Shown here: positions 28,201 through 35,822 of the stretch, in pieces
Layout: each line of letters begins with the position of its first letter
Position numbering within the stretch: position 1 is the first letter of the stretch
Assembly: GCF_026460945.1 (NCBI RefSeq)
Contig: NZ_JAOVZV010000007.1
Location: forward strand, 1-64,000
From: Chryseobacterium luquanense
Lineage (GTDB): Bacteria; Bacteroidota; Bacteroidia; Flavobacteriales; Weeksellaceae
Direction: 5' to 3'
DNA: 64,000 nt
Translations under genes and position numbers: made by a program
The notes under the pieces: generated by a model
The model's database searches: none
What the model was told of the DNA's origin: nothing
What the model saw: the letters and a program-made list of their open reading frames with translations, nothing else

Positions 28201-28476
28201 ACAACGATTGCGATGATCTTCGGTATGATCCCGATTGCGATTGCAAAAGGAGCAGGAGCGGAGATGAACAACGGATTGGCTTGGGTAATTATCGGTGGTT
28301 TAACATCATCTTTATTCCTTACATTGATTATCGTACCGGTAGTTTACTCATTATTTGATTCTATCTTAAGAAGAATGGGTAAAGATGAAAAGCCGGATTA
28401 TGATGCTGAAATGAAAGCAGATTATGAACACAAAGAACTAAGTGAAGACGGCTACACCCCGAAACACGTAGATTAA
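25288..28476 (+). CDS. RND efflux permease (HAE1 family)
   Basis: A 1062-residue proton-driven transporter of the AcrB type. TM1 begins at residue 12. Large periplasmic loops follow TM1 and TM7, and the internal duplication is clear. Conserved TM4 residues lie in VVGILVDDAIVVLENVYRH (Asp pair for proton relay), and GLVAKNAIMIVDFANMRKAAG lies in the second half. It is full length. It is the last gene of the operon, before a terminator. Substrates (drugs, dyes, detergents) cannot be told from the sequence. Confidence 0.94.
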   Translation: MKLAEISIKRPSLVIVLFTILTLGGLLSYSMMGYELIPKFETNMVTISTVYPGASPSEVETSVTRKIEDAVGSLENVKKVESSSYESLSVIMVQLNTGADVNYALNDAQRKVNAILADLPEDADPPSLQKFSLDDLPIMTLSISSDKLNNKELYDLLDKKIEPIFSRVNGVAQVDLVGGQEREIQVNLDEKKLQGYGLSIGDVQQAILSSNLDFPTGALKTRTSRSTIRLSGKYRDVAEMNSLVVSNKNGAQVRLSDIATVFDTQKDIEKVARFNQNSTILLQVKKQSDANAVSVSELVQKTIGDVQNNYKTQAIKINIVDDTTDFTLEAADHVIFDLFLAIILVAVVMLLFLHNIRNAFIVMVSIPMSLIATVIGMYLMGYTLNLMSLLGLSLVVGILVDDAIVVLENVYRHMEMGKSRIRAAYDGASEIGFTVTAITLVIVVVFLPIAMSSGLVADILAQFCVTVVIATMFSLLASFTIIPWLSSRFGKLVHLTGKNPFEKFILWFEKQLDKFTHWITGILEWALKSTLRRVMTVIVTFIILISSFMLVAFGFIGGEFFPKMDRGQFLVQMELPKDASVEKTNQITLAVEKYLRADKDVVDMITTVGQQSSGFGGAQATLYQSEIQVILVDKAERNESTDIKSAKIKRALEEKFTGVEFKTAPIGLMGADNAPIEMVVTAQDNATANKEANRILALLKKVPGSVDAELSTDSGSPEVQVNIDRDKMSSLGLNLSNVGQTMQTAFSGNTDGKFRAGEYEYDINIRFGDANRQSIDDVRNLMFTNPQGEQVRLSQFADVKMGSGPSLLERRDKAPSVKVKSKVVGRPVGDVANEWAAQFMDNEKTKPAGVSYIWSGDMENQTEGFGTLGIALLAAIVLVYLVMVSLYDSFVYPFVVLFSIPLALIGVMVILAITGNSLNIFTMLGMIMLIGLVAKNAIMIVDFANMRKAAGANTHDALIQANHARLRPILMTTIAMIFGMIPIAIAKGAGAEMNNGLAWVIIGGLTSSLFLTLIIVPVVYSLFDSILRRMGKDEKPDYDAEMKADYEHKELSEDGYTPKHVD

Positions 28477-28497
28477 TATAACAAACTCATTAACCTG

Positions 28498-28528
28498 AAA
28501 GCGCATCTATTTATTGGTGCGCTTTTTT
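28498..28528 (+). terminator. Terminator of the efflux operon
   Basis: AAAGCGCA and TGCGCTTT pair around a loop and are followed by a T run, 21 bp after the permease stop. Confidence 0.85.
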
Positions 28529-28612
28529 ATTTAAGTGATCTTGCTACATTTAATAAAATAAGAAATTTGACTGATTTTTATCGTCAATCGACAGCTGAGG
28601 TCCTCGAAGCAA

Positions 28613-28905
28613 CGTTCTAAAAGTATTCCAATACGTTCCAAAGTACTCAGGATACATCTCTAACCCATTTGGTGGTTTCTTGAACCGTAAATTATATGTT
28701 TCACAACTCAATCTAGAGGTTCTGAGCCATAAATTATACGTTAACAACCAATGCTATCAGGTTATCCAACCCCAACCGATAGGTCTAGAACCGTTTCGGA
28801 TATATCTTTAACTGCAACAGATATATAAAACAGATGAACGGAAGATTTTACAACCTCAACAGATATATTAATAACCTCTCCGGGTCTGTAAATAACCTAA
28901 AAGCA
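28613..28905. repeat. Degenerate 21-bp tandem repeat array 2
   Basis: About 14 consecutive units keep an exact 21-bp register from 28613. The best conserved part is GTTCTnAACC, giving imperfect GGTTnnnAACC dyads such as GGTTATCCAACC at 28760. The reverse complement has the GGTT core of array 1, so the two are probably one family. Open frames across it are a by-product of the period. Confidence 0.82.
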
Positions 28906-28924
28906 TTGGTTTAAATATTAAAAA

Positions 28925-29005
28925 TTCTTTGTGATTTTTGCTAAGTGAAATCGAAGATTCGACGGAGCCAAATGCCTTCGTAAACTTAAAAACGTTGAGT
29001 AGTAA
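28925..29005. repeat. Dispersed intergenic repeat copy next to array 2
   Basis: GCTAAGTGAAATCGAAG and following sequence are, in reverse complement, closely similar to 48279-48330, with 19 identical bases in a row (28946-28964 against 48302-48320). The end CTTCGTAAACTTAAAAACG resembles CTTTGCGAACTTAAAAACA at 43899. No coding potential is seen. Confidence 0.65.
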
Positions 29006-29041
29006 AAAGAAATTTTTGTGGACTTGAGTTAAAAAGTAAAG

Positions 29042-29085
29042 AAAAAAGTCAGATTCTTCTGAGAATTTCAGAAAAACCTAACTTT
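29042..29085 (-). terminator. Terminator of the secreted protein gene
   Basis: On the minus strand AAAGTTAGGTT and AATCTGACTTT form an outer stem with G-U pairs, TTCTGA and TCAGAA form an inner stem, and T6 follows. Confidence 0.7.
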
Positions 29086-29131
29086 AAGAACAAACTATAT
29101 AAAAATTCTTTTGCCAGTTTGAAGTAAGAAA

Positions 29132-29728
29132 TTATCTCACACTGACTATTTTATTAAAAACTTTACCGTTTTCTTCAACAGTGATAATGTATTGATCGGC
29201 TGTTTTTTTACTTAAATCAAAAGTAAGTTCAACTTCACCATTTAATGCTTTTTTTGTCGCGTTGTAGTAAAGCGTATCTTGAAAATCGGTTACTGAAATC
29301 TTAGCTGCGTTTTTTACACCCGATAGATGTACTTTAACCCTATTACCATTCACCAAAAATTCAGGCTTGAATACTTCAGAAACAGGTTCGTTTTCAATCA
29401 AAACTTTTTTATCAGAATCTACTTTGATTTTATATTTCTCAATTTTCTGCGGAGATTCAATTACTAAATAATAAATTCCTGAATCTAAATTTTTAAAATT
29501 GTATGATTTCGCAATATTTTTATCTGAATTTAATTCTTCAGAAAGTAATTCGCCATACACATCGCTGTAAATAGCAACTGAGACATCTTTGGCGTTCAAC
29601 AACTCAAAATTGACCGTTTCTGCTTCAGTTTTTCCAAATGAAAGAGAAAAGTCTTTGTCTTTACTCATCGCACTCATTGAAATAGATAAGAAACCGATCA
29701 CTAAAACTGAGGTAAATACTTTTTTCAT
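29132..29728 (-). CDS. Secreted hypothetical protein
   Basis: A 198-residue protein with a signal peptide (MKKVFTSVLVIGFLSISMSAMS). The mature part looks like two beta-sandwich repeats (FELLNAKDVSVAIYSDVYGELL, then GNRVKVHLSGVKNAAKISVTDFQDTL). The C-terminal QYIITVEENGKVFNKIVSVR resembles, weakly, the end of type IX secretion sorting domains. No function is assigned. A possible -7 box TAATTTTG lies on the minus strand at 29758-29765. Confidence 0.7.
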   Translation of the reverse strand: MKKVFTSVLVIGFLSISMSAMSKDKDFSLSFGKTEAETVNFELLNAKDVSVAIYSDVYGELLSEELNSDKNIAKSYNFKNLDSGIYYLVIESPQKIEKYKIKVDSDKKVLIENEPVSEVFKPEFLVNGNRVKVHLSGVKNAAKISVTDFQDTLYYNATKKALNGEVELTFDLSKKTADQYIITVEENGKVFNKIVSVR

Positions 29729-29882
29729 AACATTAATTTTTTCATTTGTTAATACTGCAAAATTAGAGCATACCTTAACGCAGTTCTACTGCTTAATTTT
29801 CTAATATATATGCTATTTTAACCTTTAAATTAATTATTTAAATATTAATTGTTAATTTTGTATATGAATTAGTGATTGTGAT

Positions 29883-30755
29883 ATGAAGCATTCTCATCCC
29901 GCCTTCGAAGCTGTGAAACCTAATCTGGGAAGCAGTTTCACGAGTTTAAAGTTTTTGAAAAACGAAAATAACAAGTCGCATGTTTGGCACTATCATCCTG
30001 AAATTGAGTTAATTTTCGTTTGTGGAGGTTCCGGTAAGCGGCAGATTGGTAGTAATATTTCTTATTTTTCGGATGGAGATTTGGTTTTAATGGGAACCAA
30101 CCTCCCTCATTGTGGAATGACCAATGAGAATACCAATAATGATTATGAAATGGTGATTCAGTTTAAACCTGATTTTTTGGGTGAAGAAATATGGGATTTG
30201 CCTGAAATGCAGAAAATTACCAATCTGCTGGAAAAGGCAAAAGCAGGAATTGTATTTTCAGAAAACATCAAAAAAGAAATTGGTCTGAAAATCACAGAAA
30301 TGCATGAATCTTCTTCTTTGGATAAACTGATGAAATTTCTTAAAATTTTAGAAGAACTCTCCTCAACTCAGGAATACAGGATTTTAAATGCCGGAAAATA
30401 TTATCTTCAGACTCAGGTAGAAGATAATGAGCGAATTAATCATATCTTTAATTATGTGAAAGATCATTTTAAAGAACAGATCACTTTGGATCAGATTTCT
30501 GATTTGGCAAGCATGAAAGTGCCATCGTTTTGCCGTTATTTTAAGAAAATCACCAATAAAACATTCACGCAGTTCGTGAACGAATATAGAATTACCCATT
30601 CTTTAAAACTGCTGGCTGAAAAACCATTAAGTATTACGGAGGTTTGTTTTGAATCGGGTTTTAATAATTTCAGTTATTTCAATAAAACATTTAAAGAATA
30701 TACCGGGAAAAGCCCTTCCCAATACAGAAAAGAATTTAATTATTTGATTGAATAA
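29883..30755 (+). CDS. AraC-family transcriptional regulator
   Basis: A 290-residue protein. The N-terminal cupin-like sensing domain (about 25-110) has WHYHPEIELIFVCGGSGKRQIG, and the C-terminal double HTH (about 190-288) has ITLDQISDLASMKVPSFCRYFKKITNKTFTQFVNEYRI and ITEVCFESGFNNFSYFNKTFKEYTGKSPSQYR, the AraC signature. It most likely activates carbohydrate or stress genes, but the ligand and targets are not evident because no catabolic gene lies beside it. Confidence 0.92.
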   Translation: MKHSHPAFEAVKPNLGSSFTSLKFLKNENNKSHVWHYHPEIELIFVCGGSGKRQIGSNISYFSDGDLVLMGTNLPHCGMTNENTNNDYEMVIQFKPDFLGEEIWDLPEMQKITNLLEKAKAGIVFSENIKKEIGLKITEMHESSSLDKLMKFLKILEELSSTQEYRILNAGKYYLQTQVEDNERINHIFNYVKDHFKEQITLDQISDLASMKVPSFCRYFKKITNKTFTQFVNEYRITHSLKLLAEKPLSITEVCFESGFNNFSYFNKTFKEYTGKSPSQYRKEFNYLIE

Positions 30756-31067
30756 GTTTTATAATTATAAGATTAAATATTTTTGAACCATTAAAAAAAT
30801 TTTAGATTTTAAGCTTAATTAACTTAATGAAAATCAATTAATTGATTTCTTAAAAATATGAGCAGTCTTAATAAAAATCTTAATGTTAAAAGAAATAAAC
30901 AAAGTTTATTTTAAATTAAGAGAGTTAAGTTTTGTCAAAGTTCATTTCTGTTTTAACAAAACGTAAAATAAAACTAACTATTTATAACAGAAACTAAATC
31001 AACGTTTAAGATTTTAACCTCTATATTTGTACAAGGTTTAACAAAAAGAAGAAGAAAAAAGAATTTT
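30756..31067 (+). other. AT-rich intergenic region with probable HAD gene promoter
   Basis: No gene or repeat array is seen. Near the right end TATATTTG at 31022-31029 matches the -7 box and probably drives the HAD gene. A clear TTG at the usual distance is missing. Confidence 0.5.
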
Positions 31068-31868
31068 ATGATGGATATAAAGCTGATTGTAACCGATATG
31101 GACGGAACTTTCCTGAACTCAAAATACGAGGTAAGTCCGGATTTTCCAAAGGTGTATGAAGAACTGAAAAAAAGGGATATTCTTTTTGTTCCTGCGAGTG
31201 GAAGACAGATGTCTGGAATCACAAAATATTTTGGCGATATTGAAAATGAAATAGGTTTTATCGCTGAAAACGGAGGGTATGTAGTTTATAAAAATGAAGA
31301 AGTTTTTGCGGATAAACTGAGTCAAAAATCCATTGCAGATATTATTCGTACGGTGAGGGAAATTCCTGACGCGAGAGCTGTTTTAAGTGCAAGGGAGAGT
31401 TCATACTACGAAAGTACAGACCAAAATTTTGTAGATTACTTCTCACAATATTATATTGAAAATCAGAAAAAGGAAGACCTTACGCAGGAAGTTGATGATT
31501 CTGTTTTTAAAATTGCTGTTTATCATCCTGTGAGCGCAGAAGAATTTTTGTATCCCGCACTGAAAAAGTTTGAAGATGAAGATTTAGTCGTTGTAGTTTC
31601 AGGTAAATATTGGTTGGATATTATGAATAAACACACCAACAAAGGAAATGCAATTGAGAAACTTCAGAAATCTTTAAATATTCTTCCTGAACAAACGATG
31701 GCTTTCGGTGATTATCTGAATGATATTGAAATGCTGAAAAATGCTCATTATTCCTACGCTATGAAAAATGCACATCCATCGGTAAAGGAAGCAGCAAAAT
31801 ATGAAGCTTGTTCCAATGATAGTTTTGGAGTTTTGGAAACGATAAAAACCTATCTCAACGGAAATTAA
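31068..31868 (+). CDS. Cof-type HAD-IIB phosphatase
   Basis: A 266-residue cytosolic hydrolase. Motif I is DMDGTFLNSKY (residues 9-19, catalytic Asp pair), motif II is in FVPASGRQ, motif III is the Lys in NKGNAIEKL, and motif IV is GDYLNDIEML. A C2-type cap (about 85-190) sits between motifs II and III. Such enzymes dephosphorylate sugar phosphates or flavin and pyridoxal intermediates. The substrate is unknown. Two ATG codons stand together at the start; either may be used. Confidence 0.9.
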   Translation: MMDIKLIVTDMDGTFLNSKYEVSPDFPKVYEELKKRDILFVPASGRQMSGITKYFGDIENEIGFIAENGGYVVYKNEEVFADKLSQKSIADIIRTVREIPDARAVLSARESSYYESTDQNFVDYFSQYYIENQKKEDLTQEVDDSVFKIAVYHPVSAEEFLYPALKKFEDEDLVVVVSGKYWLDIMNKHTNKGNAIEKLQKSLNILPEQTMAFGDYLNDIEMLKNAHYSYAMKNAHPSVKEAAKYEACSNDSFGVLETIKTYLNGN

Positions 31869-31888
31869 ATTTCCACCATATAACAAGC

Positions 31889-31916
31889 AAAAACCGTATT
31901 CTCAGAATACGGTTTT
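31889..31916. terminator. Bidirectional terminator
   Basis: Perfect arms AAAACCGTATTC and GAATACGGTTTT flank TCA, between two converging genes. The A and T tails allow use on either strand. Confidence 0.85.
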
Positions 31917-31963
31917 ATATTTTAAACTGCTGTTACAGCAAATTTGTATTTTCAAAACGGAAA

Positions 31964-32410
31964 TTAATCAGCCATCACTTCACCAGACTTTCTGTAGATA
32001 AAATTTCCATAGATATGTCTTCTTGCAAAACGGCTTGGTGAATCAGCGTTCACCATTTTGATGTACGTATTTCTCGGAACTCCAATGTATTCAAACATTT
32101 TACCATTCAAATGCTGAACTTTCAAGATTGATTTTTCAAGATAAAAATCAGTGATAATAGAAGTAGTAATCGTTTCTGTGTATTCTTCTTTATATTTTTC
32201 CTGAGTTTCAGGGTTGATGCTTACCAAAAAGTGATAGGCTTCAATCACAGATTTACTTTTTTCTTCCGCTTCCAGTTTCCCTTCTTCATTATTCACAAAT
32301 TTATCAGGATGCGTATCTTTCATCACATTTCTGTAAACTGTTTTTAAATCTTTCAAAGTAGCGGTATTGTCTACCTCAAGAAGTTTTCTGTAATCACCTA
32401 TTTTTTTCAT
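31964..32410 (-). CDS. J-domain protein with C-terminal KTSC domain
   Basis: A 148-residue protein starting at MKKIGDY (an ATG three codons upstream is less likely). The N-terminal J domain (about 5-65) has THPDKF, so the HPD tripeptide that stimulates Hsp70 ATPase is intact. The C-terminal region (about 85-140), with SILKVQHLNGKMFEYIGVP and SPSRFARRHIYGNF, fits the KTSC fold. It is probably a co-chaperone for DnaK with a specialised client-binding part. Confidence 0.82.
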   Translation of the reverse strand: MKKIGDYRKLLEVDNTATLKDLKTVYRNVMKDTHPDKFVNNEEGKLEAEEKSKSVIEAYHFLVSINPETQEKYKEEYTETITTSIITDFYLEKSILKVQHLNGKMFEYIGVPRNTYIKMVNADSPSRFARRHIYGNFIYRKSGEVMAD

Positions 32411-32696
32411 AACGTACAATCCTTATTTCGGGGTGCAAAATTAGTCTTTTTAATTTTAAAAACCGTAAGTTTTTGATTATTAATTTATTTGAGTGAAAAT
32501 TAATTTTAAATTATTTAGTTATAGCAAGATCTTGAATTAAAGAAAACTCAGAACTGGTTGCAGTTTTATAAGATTACTATCACTAATTTTAGTCACAAAA
32601 ATTTGAGCTCATAAAATTCTATTGGTAATATGCAGAACTCTTCTTTTAATGATTAATTTGAATAATATGTATGAGCTTATAATTTACTTAAGTCCG
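32411..32696. other. Intergenic region without visible gene
   Basis: The sequence is AT-rich. I see no supported frame, repeat or RNA structure in it. Confidence 0.4.
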
Positions 32697-32990
32697 TTAA
32701 ATAAATGCAGCTCCAGTCGCCCAATCAATCATGCTGATAATTTTATAAATTTTCTCAGGACATTTTTCACATATTGTCATGAATCTCAAATCCTTTTCCT
32801 TAATTAAAGTATCAAAAGTTCTAAGTTTTGTATTACAAACTGTACAATTTCCACTTTCATAGTTAATATTAATTGCTTTCAGTTTATGGATTTCATTAGT
32901 TAAATCACTTACTAACTCAGTAATAACCGTAAAATTTTCTTTAAAATGTACTTCTGAAAATTCTATCAATAACAAGCCTTCAAGTTCCAT
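32697..32990 (-). CDS. Small hypothetical protein with zinc-ribbon-like cysteines
   Basis: A 97-residue protein. The first half is helical and acidic. The second half has CTVCNTKLRTFD and, about 25 residues on, ICEKCPEKIYK, which together give a CxxC...CxxC zinc-knuckle pattern. I do not recognise the family. It stands alone between two intergenic stretches, so it is less secure than its neighbours, but the paired cysteines argue for a real gene. Confidence 0.6.
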   Translation of the reverse strand: MELEGLLLIEFSEVHFKENFTVITELVSDLTNEIHKLKAININYESGNCTVCNTKLRTFDTLIKEKDLRFMTICEKCPEKIYKIISMIDWATGAAFI

Positions 32991-33154
32991 TTCCTAAAAA
33001 GTGAGTTGTCGATCGTCAAATGTTGTTACGATGTATTTTCTACAAAAATTTCTAATTCTATCTGTAAACGCTGACGCTTTAAAAATAAATTCAGAATTAG
33101 AATGGTTTATATCAATCATTTATTGTGATTTACAGTTAACAATACTCAATTAAT

Positions 33155-33571
33155 TCACAAAACCTCCCTCATCATCTCCCCAATTTTCTCCTCAATAAAA
33201 CCAACCTTATCCTTCTTCACCGCAGTCAGAATCATCTTCTGACTTTCAGGAATCTCAGAATATTTTTCTGCCCACAAATTAATTTCTATCAGCAAAGGAA
33301 GCAGATTAATGCCTTTTTCGGTCAGCTTATATAATACTTTTGCCTTACTGTCTGGGTGATCCTGCTTACTGATAATTCCGTTTTCCTCAAGCATTAAAAG
33401 ACGTGAAGCGAGAATATTAGTCGCTATTTTCTCGTCAGATTTTAGAAATTCTCCGTACGTACTCTGTTTTTTAAACATCAGATCTCTCACAATGAGCAAT
33501 GACCATTTGTCTCCCCACACGTCTAATGAGCTGCTGATGGGGCAATCTGATCTCTTTTTTGAACTCGGCAT
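33155..33571 (-). CDS. HxlR-family transcriptional regulator
   Basis: A 138-residue winged-helix protein. Cys near the N-terminus (RSDCPISSSLDVWGDKWSLLIVRDLMF) is in the HxlR signature position and often senses redox or electrophiles. The wing and helix region is GEFLKSDEKIATNILASRLLMLEENGIISK. It is divergent from the old yellow enzyme gene across 108 bp with two operator-like palindromes, so it probably controls itself and the oxidoreductase genes. Confidence 0.9.
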   Translation of the reverse strand: MPSSKKRSDCPISSSLDVWGDKWSLLIVRDLMFKKQSTYGEFLKSDEKIATNILASRLLMLEENGIISKQDHPDSKAKVLYKLTEKGINLLPLLIEINLWAEKYSEIPESQKMILTAVKKDKVGFIEEKIGEMMREVL

Positions 33572-33602
33572 AAAATTATTTTTAAATAATTAAATAAAAA
33601 CA

Positions 33603-33650
33603 CTTGCGTTTTGAAAGTAATGTTATAGATTTGTACTTGCAAAACGCAAG
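33603..33650 (+). promoter_or_regulatory. Promoter with two HxlR operator-like sites
   Basis: CTTGCAAAACGCAAG (33636-33650) is palindromic with perfect five-base arms. CTTGCGTTTTGAAAG (33603-33617) is its inverted near-copy with one arm mismatch. The promoter elements TTG (33604-33606) and TAGATTTG (33626-33633), 19 bp apart, are placed so that the first site covers the -33 and the second covers the transcription start. It drives the gene at 33680. Confidence 0.8.
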
Positions 33651-33679
33651 CAAATTTACCGAATTAAATTTAAAATACA

Positions 33680-34771
33680 ATGGAAAACATTCTTTTTGAT
33701 GCTTACAAGAGTAAAAACTTAGATCTGAAAAACCGTATCGTGATGGCTCCAATGACCAGAAGCCGTTCTGATAATCCAGAAAATAAAGCAACCGAACTTA
33801 CAGCAAAGTACTACCAACAGAGAGCTTCCGCTGGTTTGATTATTACAGAGGGTACATTCATCAGTCCGGAAGCAGTTGGTGTCATCAATGTTCCCGCAAT
33901 ATACAGTTCAGCACAAATCGAAGGCTGGAAACTGAGTACAGAAACAGTTCATCAGGAAGGAGGGAAAATTTTTGCACAGCTTTGGCACACGGGCGCATAC
34001 TCTCATCCCGATTTGCACAACGGTCAGAAGCCTTTGGCTCCGTCAAACGTCAATCCTCAGCAACAGATTTTTACGGCTACAGGTTTTCAGACGAGCGAAG
34101 AGCCTCAACCAATGACTACTGCAGATATCAAACAGACCGTGAATGATTTCAAGCAGGCTGCAGTCAATGCTTTTGAAGCCGGTTTTGATGGAGTAGAGCT
34201 TCATGGGGCGAATGGCTATCTTCTTCAGCAGTTTTTCAGCAAAAATTCCAATCTCCGCACCGATGAATATGGTGGTTCGGTAGAAAACAGAGCGAGAATT
34301 CTTTTCGAAATTCTCGATGCCATCAAAGAAGTTGCAGATTTAAATAAGGTTGGACTACGTTTAAATCCTTCGCTTAACGGAATTATGGGAATCTTAGTCG
34401 ATGACGAAACGATTGAACTTTACAATTACATCGTCAACCGCCTCAACGGTTACGATTTGGCATATTTACATTTGATAGAGCCTTTTACAGACGTTTCAGG
34501 AAATTCAAATGCTATTCAGGAAGTCGCAAAACATTTCCGGAAAATCTACAACGGAACCATCATTATTAACAGAGGCTTCAACAAAGAAACTGCCACAAAA
34601 GCGTTACAGGATGGCGATGCAGATTTGGTTTCTTTCGGAACTCCGTTTATAGCCAATCCCGATCTGGTAGAGCGTTTCAAGACCGATGCGCGACTCAATC
34701 AACCGGATCAGGCGACTTTTTATACGCCGGGTGAAAAAGGCTACACCGATTATCCGACTCTGAACAGTTAA
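33680..34771 (+). CDS. Alkene reductase (old yellow enzyme family, NemA-like)
   Basis: A 363-residue FMN-dependent TIM-barrel enzyme. The N-terminal KNRIVMAPMTRSRSDNP, the LWHTGAYSHP segment, the substrate-binding HGANGYLLQQF and the C-terminal phosphate-binding GTPFIANPDLVERF are typical of OYE enzymes that reduce activated C=C bonds, quinones and nitro compounds with NADPH. It has an HxlR-type promoter, which fits induction by electrophiles. The next gene is 123 bp away with a repeat in between. Confidence 0.92.
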   Translation: MENILFDAYKSKNLDLKNRIVMAPMTRSRSDNPENKATELTAKYYQQRASAGLIITEGTFISPEAVGVINVPAIYSSAQIEGWKLSTETVHQEGGKIFAQLWHTGAYSHPDLHNGQKPLAPSNVNPQQQIFTATGFQTSEEPQPMTTADIKQTVNDFKQAAVNAFEAGFDGVELHGANGYLLQQFFSKNSNLRTDEYGGSVENRARILFEILDAIKEVADLNKVGLRLNPSLNGIMGILVDDETIELYNYIVNRLNGYDLAYLHLIEPFTDVSGNSNAIQEVAKHFRKIYNGTIIINRGFNKETATKALQDGDADLVSFGTPFIANPDLVERFKTDARLNQPDQATFYTPGEKGYTDYPTLNS

Positions 34772-34777
34772 AATAAT

Positions 34778-34850
34778 TTGGGCGAACGGCCGGGCTTTCC
34801 GCTGTATCTTTTGTTTCACAAAAGGATGCCGCTGCAATCCCTGTCGCAAA
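34778..34850. repeat. REP-like GC-rich dispersed repeat
   Basis: A locally GC-rich stretch, GGCGAACGGCCGGGCTTTCC, precedes a hairpin ATCTTTTG/CAAAAGGAT (34806-34826) and GCCGCTGCAATCCCTGTCGC. Elements of this arrangement are common between genes in Flavobacteriia. The identification is from memory of that family, not a search. Confidence 0.6.
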
Positions 34851-34894
34851 CCCTACCATAACCACAATACACAACATTTAAACAAAACAAAAAA

Positions 34895-35599
34895 ATGAAA
34901 ACAACAGGAAATACAGTATTCATCAGCGGCGGAAGTGCCGGAATCGGTTTAGCCATCGCAAAAAAACTGAGTGCGGAAGGCAACAGAATAATCATCAACG
35001 GAAGAAATGAAGAACGTCTTCGGAATGCCTTACAACAATTGGATAATGCGGTAGCAATTCAGGGCGATCTTTCTATTGAGGCAGACAGATTAAGAATCGC
35101 AGAAGATTTAAAAAACAATCATCCCGAAGTCAATATCATCATCAATAATGCAGGAGCAGCGTTTACTTATTTGCTGAACGAAACCCAAAACGCACACGAA
35201 AAAGCAGCGATCGAAATGAACACCAATTATTTCAGCGTGATTCACTTTACAGAACTATTACTTCCTCATCTGCTTCAGAAAACAGATTCAGCGGTAGTCA
35301 ATATTTCTTCGATTGCAGTTTTTGGAAGTCACAAAATGTTGCCGACCTACGGTGCGACGAAAGCAGCATTGCACAGCTACACCCAGGCTCTGAGACAGAC
35401 TTATGAAGACCGGGAAAATATTCAGATTTACGAGGTCTATCCACCCTTAGTTAATACAGAATTTTCGGCAGAAATCGGTGGAGCCAACGGAATTCCGGCC
35501 TCGGAAGTTGCCGATGAGTTCTTTTTGGCACTGGAAAAAAATCAGTTTGATGTTCCTGTAGGTGATACCAAACAGTTTTTCGCAAAAGAATTAGCTTAA
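34895..35599 (+). CDS. SDR-family oxidoreductase
   Basis: A 234-residue short-chain dehydrogenase. Rossmann motif GGSAGIGLAIAKKLS (about 11-25), the NNAG motif in INNAGAAF, the catalytic Ser in NISSIAVFG and Tyr/Lys in YGATKAALH are all present. The Arg after the first strand (NGRNEERL) suggests NADP preference. The substrate is unknown. It belongs to the oxidoreductase cluster that begins at 33680. Confidence 0.9.
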   Translation: MKTTGNTVFISGGSAGIGLAIAKKLSAEGNRIIINGRNEERLRNALQQLDNAVAIQGDLSIEADRLRIAEDLKNNHPEVNIIINNAGAAFTYLLNETQNAHEKAAIEMNTNYFSVIHFTELLLPHLLQKTDSAVVNISSIAVFGSHKMLPTYGATKAALHSYTQALRQTYEDRENIQIYEVYPPLVNTEFSAEIGGANGIPASEVADEFFLALEKNQFDVPVGDTKQFFAKELA

Positions 35600-35639
35600 T
35601 CTACTGAGAAAAATTCTTTTTTGGATATTCAATAACTTA

Positions 35640-35790
35640 AAAGATGCTAAAACAGTTAAATTTTCAAAACATTTTTCTATTCGCAACTCTAAAGGGCTGA
35701 AACGCTCTGAAAATTTCATCGAAATTACACCCTTTAGGGACGGGGGAAAATAATTTTGATGAAATTTTTAGATACAATTTAAGTTTACTG
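35640..35790. repeat. Intergenic dispersed-repeat remnant with nested inverted repeats
   Basis: CTAAAGGG (35689) pairs with CCCTTTAG (35730), and AAATTTCATC (near 35711) pairs with GATGAAATTT (35758). The 16-mer ATTTTTCTATTCGCAA at 35671-35686 is identical to 7603-7618. It looks like a degraded dispersed repeat inserted between two SDR genes. Confidence 0.55.
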
Positions 35791-35822
35791 ACGGATTACG
35801 TGCACTTTAAAAACATTCAAAT

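Noticed and set aside
28550..28747. Minus-strand open frame of 65 codons at array 2
   Set aside because: Same reason as array 1; it depends on the repeat period.
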